A stretch of 64,000 nucleotides of DNA from G965247475 sp965247475 (GTDB taxonomy: Bacteria; Chloroflexota; UBA11872). Below the pieces are notes generated by a model, which was not told the origin of the DNA, searched no databases, and saw only the letters and a program-made list of their open reading frames with translations. The position numbers and the translations under genes were made by a program. Below, piece after piece: positions 34,358-42,630 of the stretch (position 1 is its first letter; every line of letters begins with the position of its first letter). The stretch spans positions 186,001-250,000 of the forward strand of contig OZ252016.1 of the NCBI GenBank assembly GCA_965247475.1. The letters run 5' to 3'.

Positions 34358-35550
34358 CGCCCCTCGAGCAGCTCGCCGACCGCGTCCAGCACCGCATCGG
34401 CCACCTGCGCCTTGCTCGTCAGGCTGACCTCGCGCGGCTCGCCCTCGCGCGGCAGGATCGTCACCGCGTTCGTCTCCGCGGCGAACCCCCGATCCGGCTG
34501 CGACACGTCGTTGACCACGATCGCGTCGAGTTCCAGCGCATGGAGCTTCTTGCGGGCGTTCGCCAGGTGATCGTCCGTCTCGGCCGCGAATCCGATCCGC
34601 ACGAAGTCGCCGCGCAGCTCGTTGAGCACGCCGGCGTTCTCCACCAGCTCGAGCGAGAGCCCGCCGCCGCCGCGCTTGATCTTCGATGCCGCCCGGTCGG
34701 CCGGTCGATAGTCGCCCACCGCCGCGTTCATGATCAGGGCGTCACAGCCCTCGACGGCCTGCTGCAATGCGCCCAGCATCTCGTCCGCCGTGGTCACCTC
34801 GTGGACCTGCACGCCGTAGGGCGGCGCCACGCTGGCCGCCCCCAGCACCAGACGGACGCTTGCCCCTCGCTCCAGCGCCGATCGCGCCAGCGCCACTCCC
34901 TGCGCGCCGGTCGCTGGATTGCCCAGGAATCGCACCGGATCCACGTACTCCCTGGTGCCGCCCGCCGAGATCACGATCGAGCGGCCCGCCAGCGCGCCGC
35001 CGCGGCCCAACGCGATGCGGATCGCGTCGATCAGGGCATCCGTGGCCGGCAGCCGTCCCTTGCCCGCCGCGCCGGACGCCAGCCGGCCTTCCTCGGGCTC
35101 CACGATCAGCACCCCACGCTGCCGCAGCACGGCCAGGTTGGCCGCCGTCGCCGGATGCGTGTACATCCGCGGCTCCATCGCCGGCGCCGCCACGACCGGG
35201 GCCTCGGTGGCGACCGCGATCGCCGTCGGCAGATCATCGGTCTGCCCGTGCGCCAGCCTCGCCAGGCTGGCGGCCGTGGCGGGCGCGAACACCACCGCGT
35301 CGGCGCTTCGCGCCAGCTCCACGTGGGCGATCCGGCTGTCCACCGTCATCGCCCGGGAGCCGCTGTAGACCGGTCGCTGCGTGAGCGCCTCGAACGTCAC
35401 GGCGCCCGTGAACTGCTCGGCGCTGTCGGTGAGCGCCACGTCCACCGCCGTGCCCGCCTGCGTGAGCTTGCTGGCGAGGTCCGCGGCCTTGTAGGCCGCG
35501 ATGCTCCCCGTGACGCACAGGACCACCCGGGCGCCCTCGAGAACGCTCAC
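34354..35550 (-). CDS. coaBC: Phosphopantothenoylcysteine synthetase/decarboxylase CoaBC
   Basis: A bifunctional coenzyme A enzyme. The N-terminal flavoprotein CoaC domain has GSIAAYKAADL, the catalytic His in RIAHVEL (H76) and PAMEPRMYTHPAT. The C-terminal CoaB domain has SAGGTREYVDPVRFLGN and AAVGDYRP. The residue usually Cys in the CoaC substrate clamp (ACGxxGxGR) is Ser159 here, as in some other lineages. The GTG start at 35550 overlaps the coaX stop (GTGA); the longer frame to 35742 is shadow inside coaX. Length is 398 aa. Confidence 0.94.
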   Translation of the reverse strand: MSVLEGARVVLCVTGSIAAYKAADLASKLTQAGTAVDVALTDSAEQFTGAVTFEALTQRPVYSGSRAMTVDSRIAHVELARSADAVVFAPATAASLARLAHGQTDDLPTAIAVATEAPVVAAPAMEPRMYTHPATAANLAVLRQRGVLIVEPEEGRLASGAAGKGRLPATDALIDAIRIALGRGGALAGRSIVISAGGTREYVDPVRFLGNPATGAQGVALARSALERGASVRLVLGAASVAPPYGVQVHEVTTADEMLGALQQAVEGCDALIMNAAVGDYRPADRAASKIKRGGGGLSLELVENAGVLNELRGDFVRIGFAAETDDHLANARKKLHALELDAIVVNDVSQPDRGFAAETNAVTILPREGEPREVSLTSKAQVADAVLDAVGELLEGR

Positions 35551-36314
35551 GCCGCGGACTCCATCGCCTTCTTGATGAGCAGCAGGCCCTTCAGGGTCAG
35601 ATCGGGGTCCGCCACATCGAACACGCCCGAATCGTCGATCAGGTCGGCCGCCGATCCTCCGGTCGCGATGACCCGTGCGTGGTCGCCTACCTGCGCTCGC
35701 AGCTGCTGGACGAAGCCACGGACCAAGTGCACGTATCCCCAATAGACGCCCGACTGCATCGACGCGACCGTGTTCGTGCCCAGCGGTGAGGCCGGTTTCG
35801 CGATTTGGAAATCCGGCAGTTGCGCGGCGCTCGCGGCCAGCGCGCGCGCCGAGGCCCGGATGCCCGGCGCGATCACTACCCCTATGAGGTCGCCGTTCGC
35901 ATCAACCACGTCGAACGTCGTCGCGCTCCCCATGTCGGCCACGATTGCCGGCACGCCGTATTCCTCGCGCGCGGCCAGCGCGTTCGCCACCCGATCCACG
36001 CCAACCTGCTCCGGCGCATCCACGCGCAGGCGGATCCCCGGCGTTTCGTGAGCGCTGGGAATCACGGGCGGCTGCTCGCTCAGCGTGCTCACCGCGTCGG
36101 CCACCACCGGCGTCAGAACCGGCACCACCGACCCCACCACTGCGCCATCGACGCCGTCCACGCCAAAGTGGCTGAGCATTCCCCCGATCAGATCGGTGTA
36201 CTCCTGGCAGGTCCGGTCGGGATCGCTGTGCAGTGCCCACCGGACGGCAAGGTGCATCCCGTCAAAGACGCCGAACTTCATGTCCGAATTGCCGACGTCA
36301 ACCGCGAGAATCAT
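35547..36314 (-). CDS. coaX: Type III pantothenate kinase CoaX
   Basis: CoaX phosphorylates pantothenate, the first step of CoA synthesis. The 255-aa protein has the ASKHA-fold phosphate loop DVGNSDMKFGVFDG, GVDRVANALAA with the catalytic Asp region, DMGSATTFDVVDANG and ATGGSA. Type III kinases need a monovalent cation and are not inhibited by CoA. It is translationally coupled to coaBC, so three CoA-pathway activities are encoded together. Confidence 0.96.
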   Translation of the reverse strand: MILAVDVGNSDMKFGVFDGMHLAVRWALHSDPDRTCQEYTDLIGGMLSHFGVDGVDGAVVGSVVPVLTPVVADAVSTLSEQPPVIPSAHETPGIRLRVDAPEQVGVDRVANALAAREEYGVPAIVADMGSATTFDVVDANGDLIGVVIAPGIRASARALAASAAQLPDFQIAKPASPLGTNTVASMQSGVYWGYVHLVRGFVQQLRAQVGDHARVIATGGSAADLIDDSGVFDVADPDLTLKGLLLIKKAMESAA

Positions 36315-36362
36315 CTGAAAGCCCCGCCGCTGCGCCCGCGGCTATCATATCGTCCACTTCTG

Positions 36363-37211
36363 ATGGGCCGACCGCCAGTGACCGACCTTCCAAACCCGCT
36401 GCGCCTGACGCATTTGACCTGGCCGGAGGTCGAAGCCGCTCGCGAGCACGTCCGCCTGGTCGCGGTTCCGCTCGGCTCGATCGAGCAGCACGGCCCGAAC
36501 TCGTCCTTTGATACCGACAGTGTGATCGCCGAGGACCTCACGCTGCGGCTGGCCGCGCGCTTCCACCCCCAGATCCTCGTCGCCCCGACCGTTCCGTATG
36601 GCATGTCGGCCTACCACATGGGTTTCCCGGGCACCGTAACCCTACGCCCGACCACCTTTCTGCACGTGCTCGAAGACAACCTCGCCTCGCTGATGCACCA
36701 CGGTTTCACGAGCTTTCTCTTCACGAACTGGCACAACGGCAACGAGCCGGTCATGGAGCTGGCGCTGCAGCAGTTGCCCACGCGCTATCCCATCGAGTTC
36801 GTGGGCGCGCTCTCCTACTACGATCTCGAGGACGACGGGCTCGTAAAGGAGATGCTCACCAGCGAAACCTGGGGCCATGCCGACGAGATCGAGACCGCCG
36901 AGCTCATGGTTCTGCGCCCGGACCGCGTCAAGAGCGCCGCGCTGTCCCCCGGACAAGTGACCGAAGGCGGCGCCCACATGCGCAGCCGCTTCTGGCATCG
37001 GGACATCCGCCTCAACTTTGACTTCTACGAATTCACGGCCAATGGGGCCGTCGGCAACGCGGCCAACTCCGATGTAGAAGCTGGTCGGCGCATGATTGAG
37101 CTCATCGAGCGACGGTCCGACGAGCTCGTGCAAGCGATCCTCGATGCGCCGCCCGAGCTCGTGGCCAAGGGCCGCATCCCCCTGTGGCGCAACGGACGCG
37201 TCGCCGAATGA
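36363..37211 (+). CDS. Creatininase family amidohydrolase, first of a tandem pair
   Basis: A metal-dependent amidohydrolase of the creatininase/MftE family (282 aa from ATG 36363). Metal ligands expected for the family are visible: E41 and H43 in GSIEQHGP, D52 in the DTD, the His in NWHNGN and the Glu in GHADEIETAE. Substrates in this family range from creatinine to formamide-pyrimidine intermediates and peptide ends, so the substrate is open. The stop overlaps the start of the next creatininase gene by 4 bp (ATGA). The frame runs open further upstream, but that part lies over coaX. Confidence 0.88.
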   Translation: MGRPPVTDLPNPLRLTHLTWPEVEAAREHVRLVAVPLGSIEQHGPNSSFDTDSVIAEDLTLRLAARFHPQILVAPTVPYGMSAYHMGFPGTVTLRPTTFLHVLEDNLASLMHHGFTSFLFTNWHNGNEPVMELALQQLPTRYPIEFVGALSYYDLEDDGLVKEMLTSETWGHADEIETAELMVLRPDRVKSAALSPGQVTEGGAHMRSRFWHRDIRLNFDFYEFTANGAVGNAANSDVEAGRRMIELIERRSDELVQAILDAPPELVAKGRIPLWRNGRVAE

Positions 37212-38035
37212 CTGCGGCGGATCGACCGGTCCTGGTGCTCGGTCAGATGGCGTGGACCGAGCTCGACGCGCTCCGCGATCAGATCGAGCTTGTGCTGCTG
37301 CCGATCGGATCCACCGAGCAGCACGGCCCCCACCTCGGGCTGGGAACCGACCATCTCCTCACCCAGGCCTTCTGCGACCTCGCGGCCGAGCGCATGCACC
37401 CACGCGTGCTCAGCCTGCCGGCGATTCCCTGGGGCATATCCGACCACCACATGAACTTCGCTGGTTCCATGACCCTCCGCGCGGAGACGTTTCTTGCCTT
37501 GATCGAGGACGTCATCGGCTCCATGCGCGCGCATGGATTCCGGCGCTTCCTGATCGTCAACGGGCACGGCGGCAACCGGCCGCTCATGACCGCCGCCGTT
37601 CACGATTTCGGTCTGCGGCTCGACATCGACTTCCTCGGTTCGTTGACCCACTCCTCGCTCGGCGACCCAGGCGTCGAGGACTTCCCCGAACGACCGACGC
37701 ACGCCTGCGAGGTGGAGGTATCCCAGGCCTACTATCTGCACCCGGCGCTGGTCCGCGAAGGCGCGCAAGTCCCCGGCAAGATCGACGGAGCGTTTCAGCG
37801 GCTTGCCGACGGCCTGGAGGCGCAGGAACTGGTCTGGCGCTACGCGTTCGACGCCAAGACCGCCAACGGCGCGTTGGGCGATGCGCGTCGTGGATCGCGC
37901 GAGGCCGGCGAGCGGGCCGTCCAGGCCGCGCTCGATGAGCTCGAGGAGATCATCGGCTACTTGCGCGAGGCCGGGCTGCGCTGGAACGGTCCGCCCCACG
38001 GTGAGCTCCATGTCCGGGGCCCGGCCGCGAACTGA
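37208..38035 (+). CDS. Creatininase family amidohydrolase, second of a tandem pair
   Basis: A 275-aa paralogue of the preceding gene, with GSTEQHGPHLGLGTD (E37, H39, D48), the classic VNGHGGN and a THACEVEVSQ segment with the remaining Glu. The ATG 37208 overlaps the previous stop, so the two are co-translated. The two proteins differ in the loop after the first motif (LGLGTD against SSFDTD), so they may be different specificities or subunits of a heteromer. Confidence 0.88.
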   Translation: MTAADRPVLVLGQMAWTELDALRDQIELVLLPIGSTEQHGPHLGLGTDHLLTQAFCDLAAERMHPRVLSLPAIPWGISDHHMNFAGSMTLRAETFLALIEDVIGSMRAHGFRRFLIVNGHGGNRPLMTAAVHDFGLRLDIDFLGSLTHSSLGDPGVEDFPERPTHACEVEVSQAYYLHPALVREGAQVPGKIDGAFQRLADGLEAQELVWRYAFDAKTANGALGDARRGSREAGERAVQAALDELEEIIGYLREAGLRWNGPPHGELHVRGPAAN

Positions 38036-38151
38036 GCAGGCGCGAGCCAGACCGCATTGACCACGGGCGTCGGCGTCGAAGCGGATTGCGTATCTGAGTC
38101 GCGCCCATCATCGTAGGCGTCATCGCCGCGTGAACCGGAGAGTCCTTGCGC

Positions 38152-39021
38152 ATGCCGCCCGCTGCCCTGGCGCTGGTGTTGAGCGCGGCGGTCATGCACG
38201 CCGGGTGGAATCTGCTCGCCAAGGGCGGCCGCGGCGGCGTGGAGTTCTTTTGGGCCGCGCTGGTCGCGTCGGTCCTGATCTATCTGCCGGCCTTCATCGT
38301 CCTGCTGATCCTCAACCCCATCCCACCCATCGGATGGGTCTGGATCGCGGCCACCGGCGCGCTGCACACCGGCTATTTTTGGGCGCTCGCGACCGCCTAC
38401 CAGCGAGCCGACCTGTCGGTCGCGTACCCGATCGCGCGCGGGCTCGGCCCCGCCCTGGTTCTGGTGGCCAGCCTCAGCTTTCTGCGCGAGCCCGTTGGCG
38501 CGCTGGGGATCGGCGGTGTGGTCGCCGTCGTGCTGGGCATCTATGTGATCAACCTGCGCGACCCCCGGCCGCGCGCGTGGCTGACGCCGGCTCGCGCATT
38601 GGTGCGGCCCGAGGGCCGCTATGCCGCGCTCACGGGCATTCTGATCGCCGCCTACACGCTGGTGGACAAGCGCGGCGTCGGCGAGGTGCACCCGGTGGTG
38701 TACGTGTACCTGATGTTCGTGCTCTCGGCCGCCGGGCTCACCGTGCCGCTCGCCCTGCGGCACGGCCGCCGATTCTGGTCCGCGCTCGATCTGGAGCCCC
38801 GGCGCGTGGCCGCCGTGGCGGTGCTGTGGCTGGCGGCCTATCTGATGGTGCTGTTCGCGCTGCGCCTGGCGCCCGCGCCGTATGTCGCGGCCTCACGCGA
38901 GATCAGCATCGTGTTCGGGGCGTTCTTGGGGGTGGCGGTGCTGCGTGAGCCCCGTCGCGTGCATCGCTTTGTCGGCGCGCTCGCCATCGGCGCCGGCGTG
39001 ATCCTCATCGCGCTGGCCTAG
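38152..39021 (+). CDS. EamA/DMT-family transporter
   Basis: A drug/metabolite transporter superfamily permease (289 aa) with ten hydrophobic helices in two EamA halves. The first half contains ATAYQRADLSVAYPIARGLGPALV, typical of EamA, and the second ALRLAPAPYVAASREISIVFGAF. ATG 38152 is chosen; a TTG two codons earlier (38146) is possible. The substrate is unknown. It lies 116 bp after the creatininase pair, which may indicate export or uptake of a product or substrate of those enzymes. Confidence 0.85.
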   Translation: MPPAALALVLSAAVMHAGWNLLAKGGRGGVEFFWAALVASVLIYLPAFIVLLILNPIPPIGWVWIAATGALHTGYFWALATAYQRADLSVAYPIARGLGPALVLVASLSFLREPVGALGIGGVVAVVLGIYVINLRDPRPRAWLTPARALVRPEGRYAALTGILIAAYTLVDKRGVGEVHPVVYVYLMFVLSAAGLTVPLALRHGRRFWSALDLEPRRVAAVAVLWLAAYLMVLFALRLAPAPYVAASREISIVFGAFLGVAVLREPRRVHRFVGALAIGAGVILIALA

Positions 39022-39139
39022 CCGCGGCGCCCACCCCGCATGGCATTCGGAGCCACCGCCATGCCATTCCTGGGTGTCAGGTTGCGAGCACTCGGGAGGG
39101 GTACGCTCCCGCGCGGAGCCGGCGGGCACCAGGCCCCCC

Positions 39140-40255
39140 CTACAAACTCGTCAACAAGAACCGCTCCGGCAGCTCGGGAAACGCCGCCGTCGGCAGCGTC
39201 TGGTACCAGAAGCACGTCGAGCTGATGTCGTCCTGCAGCGGCTGGTAGGCCGGACCGCCTCCGTCGTAGTCCTTGTCCGGGTGCCACCCCAGCGCCTGGA
39301 TCGTCACCCGCAGGTCGCGCTCGAATCGGATCGGGTCCATCACGTGGAATCGATACAGCGCGTGGCGGTGCTGCGAGCCGAGCGCGCCGTCCGGACGAAT
39401 CACCTGAGACATCCCGAGAAACGGCGTCGAGTAGGTCGCGTAGTCACCGTCCACCAGCCAGCCGTAGGCGCCGCCGAAGTAGTCCTCGGTGCCGGTGCCG
39501 CAGATGGTGGGGAACTCGTCGTCGCCGTCGATGTAGAACTTGATCTCGCCCTCGCCCCACCAGCCGTTCTGATTCGCGCCCCAGCCCATCGAGACGCCCA
39601 CGTACTGGCCCTGCCCCTGGATGCCGTCCACGATCGTGTAGACCTCGCCGTACGGCACCGGGTTCACGCGTCGGAACTGCGCATGGAAGTGCGCCGCGTC
39701 GTCCGGCGTCTCGGTGAGCGTGTAGTTGATCTGATAGACGCAGCACTGACGCTTGGACGGGTGGCGGTTCTCCATCGTGATCCGGCAGCGCTTGCGAAAC
39801 GGCATCTGCCAAAAGCAGTTGAGCCCGTAGTTCGGGTTGACCGACACCGGCAACGCACTTACCTGGGCGAACGGCCCGTCGGCTTCAGACTGCGTCGGCC
39901 ACGGGACGGCGAAGAAATCGGGCAGCGGGCATTCCACCGACGGCTGCGCCTGATCTTCCCAGGTAATCCGCAGGATGTGATCGCCGCTGGGTTGCGCGGC
40001 GAACCACATGCTCTGGATTGCCCCGGGGCCCTCAATGTCCGCCAGGGTGACCATCTGACCCGGTTCGATCCAGACGAACGGCCGGCATTTCCAGCCCCGG
40101 CCCAGCAGCCGTGCGGGTCCGTCGGCGTCCGGCTCGGCCATGCCGCCCGCGCCCGGCTCGCCGGTCGGATTCTCCGCCGAGATCGACCGGCTGACGGCCG
40201 TCGATAGCCTCGGCAGGCTGCCCAGATTCATCCCCAACCCGTTGAACGCCGCCAT
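39140..40255 (-). CDS. Glycoside hydrolase family 172 (DUF2961) protein
   Basis: A 371-aa beta-jelly-roll protein of the DUF2961/GH172 family. Its diagnostic segment is GTGTEDYFGGAYGW near residue 262-275, with the acidic IKFYIDGDDEFPTI before it. Characterised GH172 members act on difructose anhydride or D-arabinofuranosides. No signal peptide is visible, so a cytoplasmic role is likely. It is the only minus-strand gene within the 36-59 kb catabolic region. Confidence 0.85.
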   Translation of the reverse strand: MAAFNGLGMNLGSLPRLSTAVSRSISAENPTGEPGAGGMAEPDADGPARLLGRGWKCRPFVWIEPGQMVTLADIEGPGAIQSMWFAAQPSGDHILRITWEDQAQPSVECPLPDFFAVPWPTQSEADGPFAQVSALPVSVNPNYGLNCFWQMPFRKRCRITMENRHPSKRQCCVYQINYTLTETPDDAAHFHAQFRRVNPVPYGEVYTIVDGIQGQGQYVGVSMGWGANQNGWWGEGEIKFYIDGDDEFPTICGTGTEDYFGGAYGWLVDGDYATYSTPFLGMSQVIRPDGALGSQHRHALYRFHVMDPIRFERDLRVTIQALGWHPDKDYDGGGPAYQPLQDDISSTCFWYQTLPTAAFPELPERFLLTSL

Positions 40256-40366
40256 TGCTCCGTCCTCCCGCCGCCTGAGCCGTCAAACGAGGCCCGCTCG
40301 CACCTACGGCCGGATTATCTCGACTCGCCGGGCTCGCCCGCTGCCACCACCGCACCGGCCAGCACC

Positions 40367-40412
40367 CGCGTCATTCCGAGCCGGAGGCGAGGAATCTCAT
40401 GGCCACCGGACC
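40367..40412 (+). repeat. Intergenic repeat family A, copy 2
   Basis: The core GTCATTCCGAG, then GCGAGGAATCTCATGG, then CCACCGGACC aligns end to end with the copies at 3994, 42366 and 46098. Confidence 0.8.
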
Positions 40413-40498
40413 CGCGTGGGCGCCTCCGCATGGCCCGTGCCTATGAGGCTCTTCGCACTATGCGCAGAAGGACATGAGGCCTCAGACGCCGCCCTCTG

Positions 40499-40522
40499 GC
40501 CGCTCGTTCAGCAACGAGCGGC
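40499..40522. other. Perfect 10-bp stem-loop upstream of the nucleoside phosphorylase
   Basis: Arms GCCGCTCGTT and AACGAGCGGC pair fully around a CAGC loop. No T-run follows. It lies 51 bp before the phosphorylase ATG, so it could be a leader structure, a regulator site or a Rho-type terminator element. Confidence 0.5.
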
Positions 40523-40573
40523 TACCGGGCTCTGCTAGCCTCACCGCGCTCGCTCGCGTCGCAGCGCTCGCCC

Positions 40574-41374
40574 ATGCCCCGAACCGAGAGCCTCGACTGG
40601 CTGGATCCCCACGGTGACGCCGATCCCGTGATCGATCCGGCCGGGCGAATTCGGGCGATGGCGGCCCGCGCCGGCGTCACCGACGATCCTCCACTGCCGT
40701 CGTTTGCCGTTGCGACGTTCATGGAGCCGACCTTCGAGCGTCTGGTCGAGGCCACCGACGCGTCGCCCTCTGGCTGGCACGGCCCGACGCGGATCGGCCG
40801 GCTCGACGGCGAGCCGCTGGCGGTCTCGCGCATGCACTTCGGCGCGCCCGCGGCCGTCGCCCTCAGTGAGGAGCTCATCGGCGGCGGCGTGCGAACCCTT
40901 CTCGTGGGCGGCGCCACCGGCAGCCTCCAACCATCCGTGACGATCGATGACTACGTGGTCCCCACCAGCGCCGTCCGCGAAGAGGGAACGTCGCTGCACT
41001 ATGTGACGCCCGAGCATCGGCCCACCGCGACCGGGCCCGCCACGCGGGCGCTCATCGAACTCGCCCGCGCCTCCGGACGCACCGCGCACGACGGCCGGGT
41101 CTGGACCACCGACGCGCCCTATCGCGAGTTCGCCGGCAAGGTCCAGGCCTACGCCGCCGGCGGCGTGCTGGGCGTGGATATGGAGGCCTCCGCGCTCATG
41201 ACGTTGGCCGAGTTCCGCGGCGTGAACATCGGCCTGCTCCTGACCGTCAGCGACCACGTCTTCGATCCCGATTGGCCCAACATTTTCCAGACCGACCGCT
41301 ACCGGGAGAACTGCGTCCAGCTGGCGGAGGTGTTGCTTGCCGCGGCGCGCCAATTGCTGAGCCGCGGTGCCTAG
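40574..41374 (+). CDS. Nucleoside phosphorylase (PNP/UDP family)
   Basis: A 266-aa phosphorylase of the PNP_UDP_1 superfamily, expected to cleave a nucleoside with phosphate. The N-terminal metal/phosphate part is LGDP-less. The GGATGSLQPSVTIDDYVVPTSAVREEG segment and GVLGVDMEASAL (ribose-binding MEMEA-type motif), plus the late Asp in VSDHVFD, are diagnostic. The order of conserved blocks is nearer to uridine phosphorylase than to trimeric PNP. Base specificity is not predictable. Confidence 0.85.
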   Translation: MPRTESLDWLDPHGDADPVIDPAGRIRAMAARAGVTDDPPLPSFAVATFMEPTFERLVEATDASPSGWHGPTRIGRLDGEPLAVSRMHFGAPAAVALSEELIGGGVRTLLVGGATGSLQPSVTIDDYVVPTSAVREEGTSLHYVTPEHRPTATGPATRALIELARASGRTAHDGRVWTTDAPYREFAGKVQAYAAGGVLGVDMEASALMTLAEFRGVNIGLLLTVSDHVFDPDWPNIFQTDRYRENCVQLAEVLLAAARQLLSRGA

Positions 41375-41425
41375 CCGTGCTCGTCGGGCCGGGGGCTGTG
41401 TGACTACACTCGCCCGCCGGCGCCC

Positions 41426-42355
41426 ATGAACGTGCCACAGCCACCGGGGACTCCGATGCCACGGATCAACCGCTGCATCGAGCTGCTGGCGCAAGGCCAG
41501 CCCATCTACTACGTGGAGGTACCCGAGCTCGGCCACGCCGCCGGCGCGGAGCAAGCCGGCGCCTGGGCCGACATGCTGCTGGTCGACTTCGAGCATCACG
41601 CGCTCGACCTCCTCGGCCTGCGCGACTTCATGCGCGGCCTCAAGGCGGCCGGCCCGACTCGCAGCGGTCACCCCACGCCGACGGTGATCTGCGCGCTTCC
41701 CACCACCGGCGTCAGCGCGGCCGAGGTCCGCGCGAACGCGTGGCAGATCAAGCAGCTCCTGGCGACCGGGGTCCACGGCCTGTTGCTCTGTCACGCGCGC
41801 GACCCGGCCGCGGTTCGGGCCTTCGTGGAGATCTCGCGCTTCCCGTTCAAGACGATCGGCGTCGGACCTGACCTCGGCGACGGCCTGCGCGGCGCCGGCG
41901 GCCAGCGGTCGGCCGCCGCCATCTGGGGTCTGAGCGACCGCGAGTACCTCGAGCGCGCGGACGTTTGGCCGCTCGACCCGAACGGGGAGCTGATGCTCGG
42001 ACTCAAGATCGAGGATCGTCAGGCGGTGCTCCACGCCGAGGCCTCCGCGGCCGTGCCCGGCATCGCCTTCGCCGAGTGGGGGCCGGGCGACATGGGCATG
42101 TCGTTCGGGTACCCCGACCGGCACGACCCGCCCTATCCGCCCGAGTTGAACGCCGCCCGCGGCGCGGTCAAGGCGGCCTGCGACGCGGCCGGTCTGCCGT
42201 TCCTCTGCGGCTGGAACGATCCGAACCTCGCGCCCGACGAGCGCGCCGCGTTCATCATCAACGAGATCGGTTCGATGATCATCGCGGGCGGCCCGGACAT
42301 CGAGGCTGTGGCGGCCGCGGGCCGCAGGCTTACCGGCCGCACGATGCCTGTCTAG
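41426..42355 (+). CDS. HpcH/HpaI family aldolase
   Basis: A class II pyruvate aldolase-like protein (309 aa, or 299 from ATG 41456) of the HpcH/HpaI/citrate-lyase-beta family. The metal site appears in LLVDFEHH (catalytic Asp/Glu/His region) and in GPGDMGMSFG, the equivalent of GPxDLSxSLG. Members cleave 2-keto-3-deoxy acids or related compounds. The loop that usually carries the catalytic Arg (RxP) is not obvious, so activity may differ. The neighbouring beta-hydroxyacid dehydrogenase fits a sugar-acid degradation route. Confidence 0.8.
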   Translation: MNVPQPPGTPMPRINRCIELLAQGQPIYYVEVPELGHAAGAEQAGAWADMLLVDFEHHALDLLGLRDFMRGLKAAGPTRSGHPTPTVICALPTTGVSAAEVRANAWQIKQLLATGVHGLLLCHARDPAAVRAFVEISRFPFKTIGVGPDLGDGLRGAGGQRSAAAIWGLSDREYLERADVWPLDPNGELMLGLKIEDRQAVLHAEASAAVPGIAFAEWGPGDMGMSFGYPDRHDPPYPPELNAARGAVKAACDAAGLPFLCGWNDPNLAPDERAAFIINEIGSMIIAGGPDIEAVAAAGRRLTGRTMPV

Positions 42356-42365
42356 TTCGCGCCCG

Positions 42366-42409
42366 CCTGTCATTCTGAGCGGAGCGAAGAATCTCATGGT
42401 TACCGGACT
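42366..42409 (+). repeat. Intergenic repeat family A, copy 3
   Basis: TGTCATTCTGAG, then GCGAAGAATCTCATGG, then TACCGGACT. It directly precedes a copy of repeat family B, so the two form a composite element. Confidence 0.8.
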
Positions 42410-42420
42410 GGCGGAGACCT

Positions 42421-42452
42421 GTCCTTCTAAGTCTGTCGAGGGAGCCGTGCCC
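42421..42452 (+). repeat. Intergenic repeat family B, copy 1
   Basis: GTCCTTCTAAGTCTGTCGAG, then GGAGCCGTGCCC, resembles the widespread CCTGAGCCTGTCGAAGG-type short repeat. A second copy is at 47543. Confidence 0.6.
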
Positions 42453-42630
42453 TTGACCCAGGAGCGGTGAGGCACGCCGATCGCGCCTTTCGGCTCGGAA
42501 GCACCAGGGGGAGTCAGGGAGGGGCGAGGCGGATACCGGCGGCGTGAGCGCCGCGGGCGCGAACCGCGTCCGCCGCGCTCGCCGCGTGGCATCCTGGCCG
42601 CGCATCGGAATTCGCGGGAAGGCCCCATCG

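Larger units (their letters stand above)
40256..40573. other. Intergenic region with repeat A and a hairpin
   Basis: This 318-base gap between the divergent GH172 and phosphorylase genes holds repeat family A copy 2 (40367-40412) and a perfect 10-bp hairpin (40499-40522). No gene is supported. Confidence 0.6.

Noticed and set aside
40541..42628. Very long (695-codon) open frame on the minus strand
   Set aside because: It lies opposite the nucleoside phosphorylase and HpcH/HpaI genes, has no recognisable domain, and is typical shadow in GC-rich DNA.
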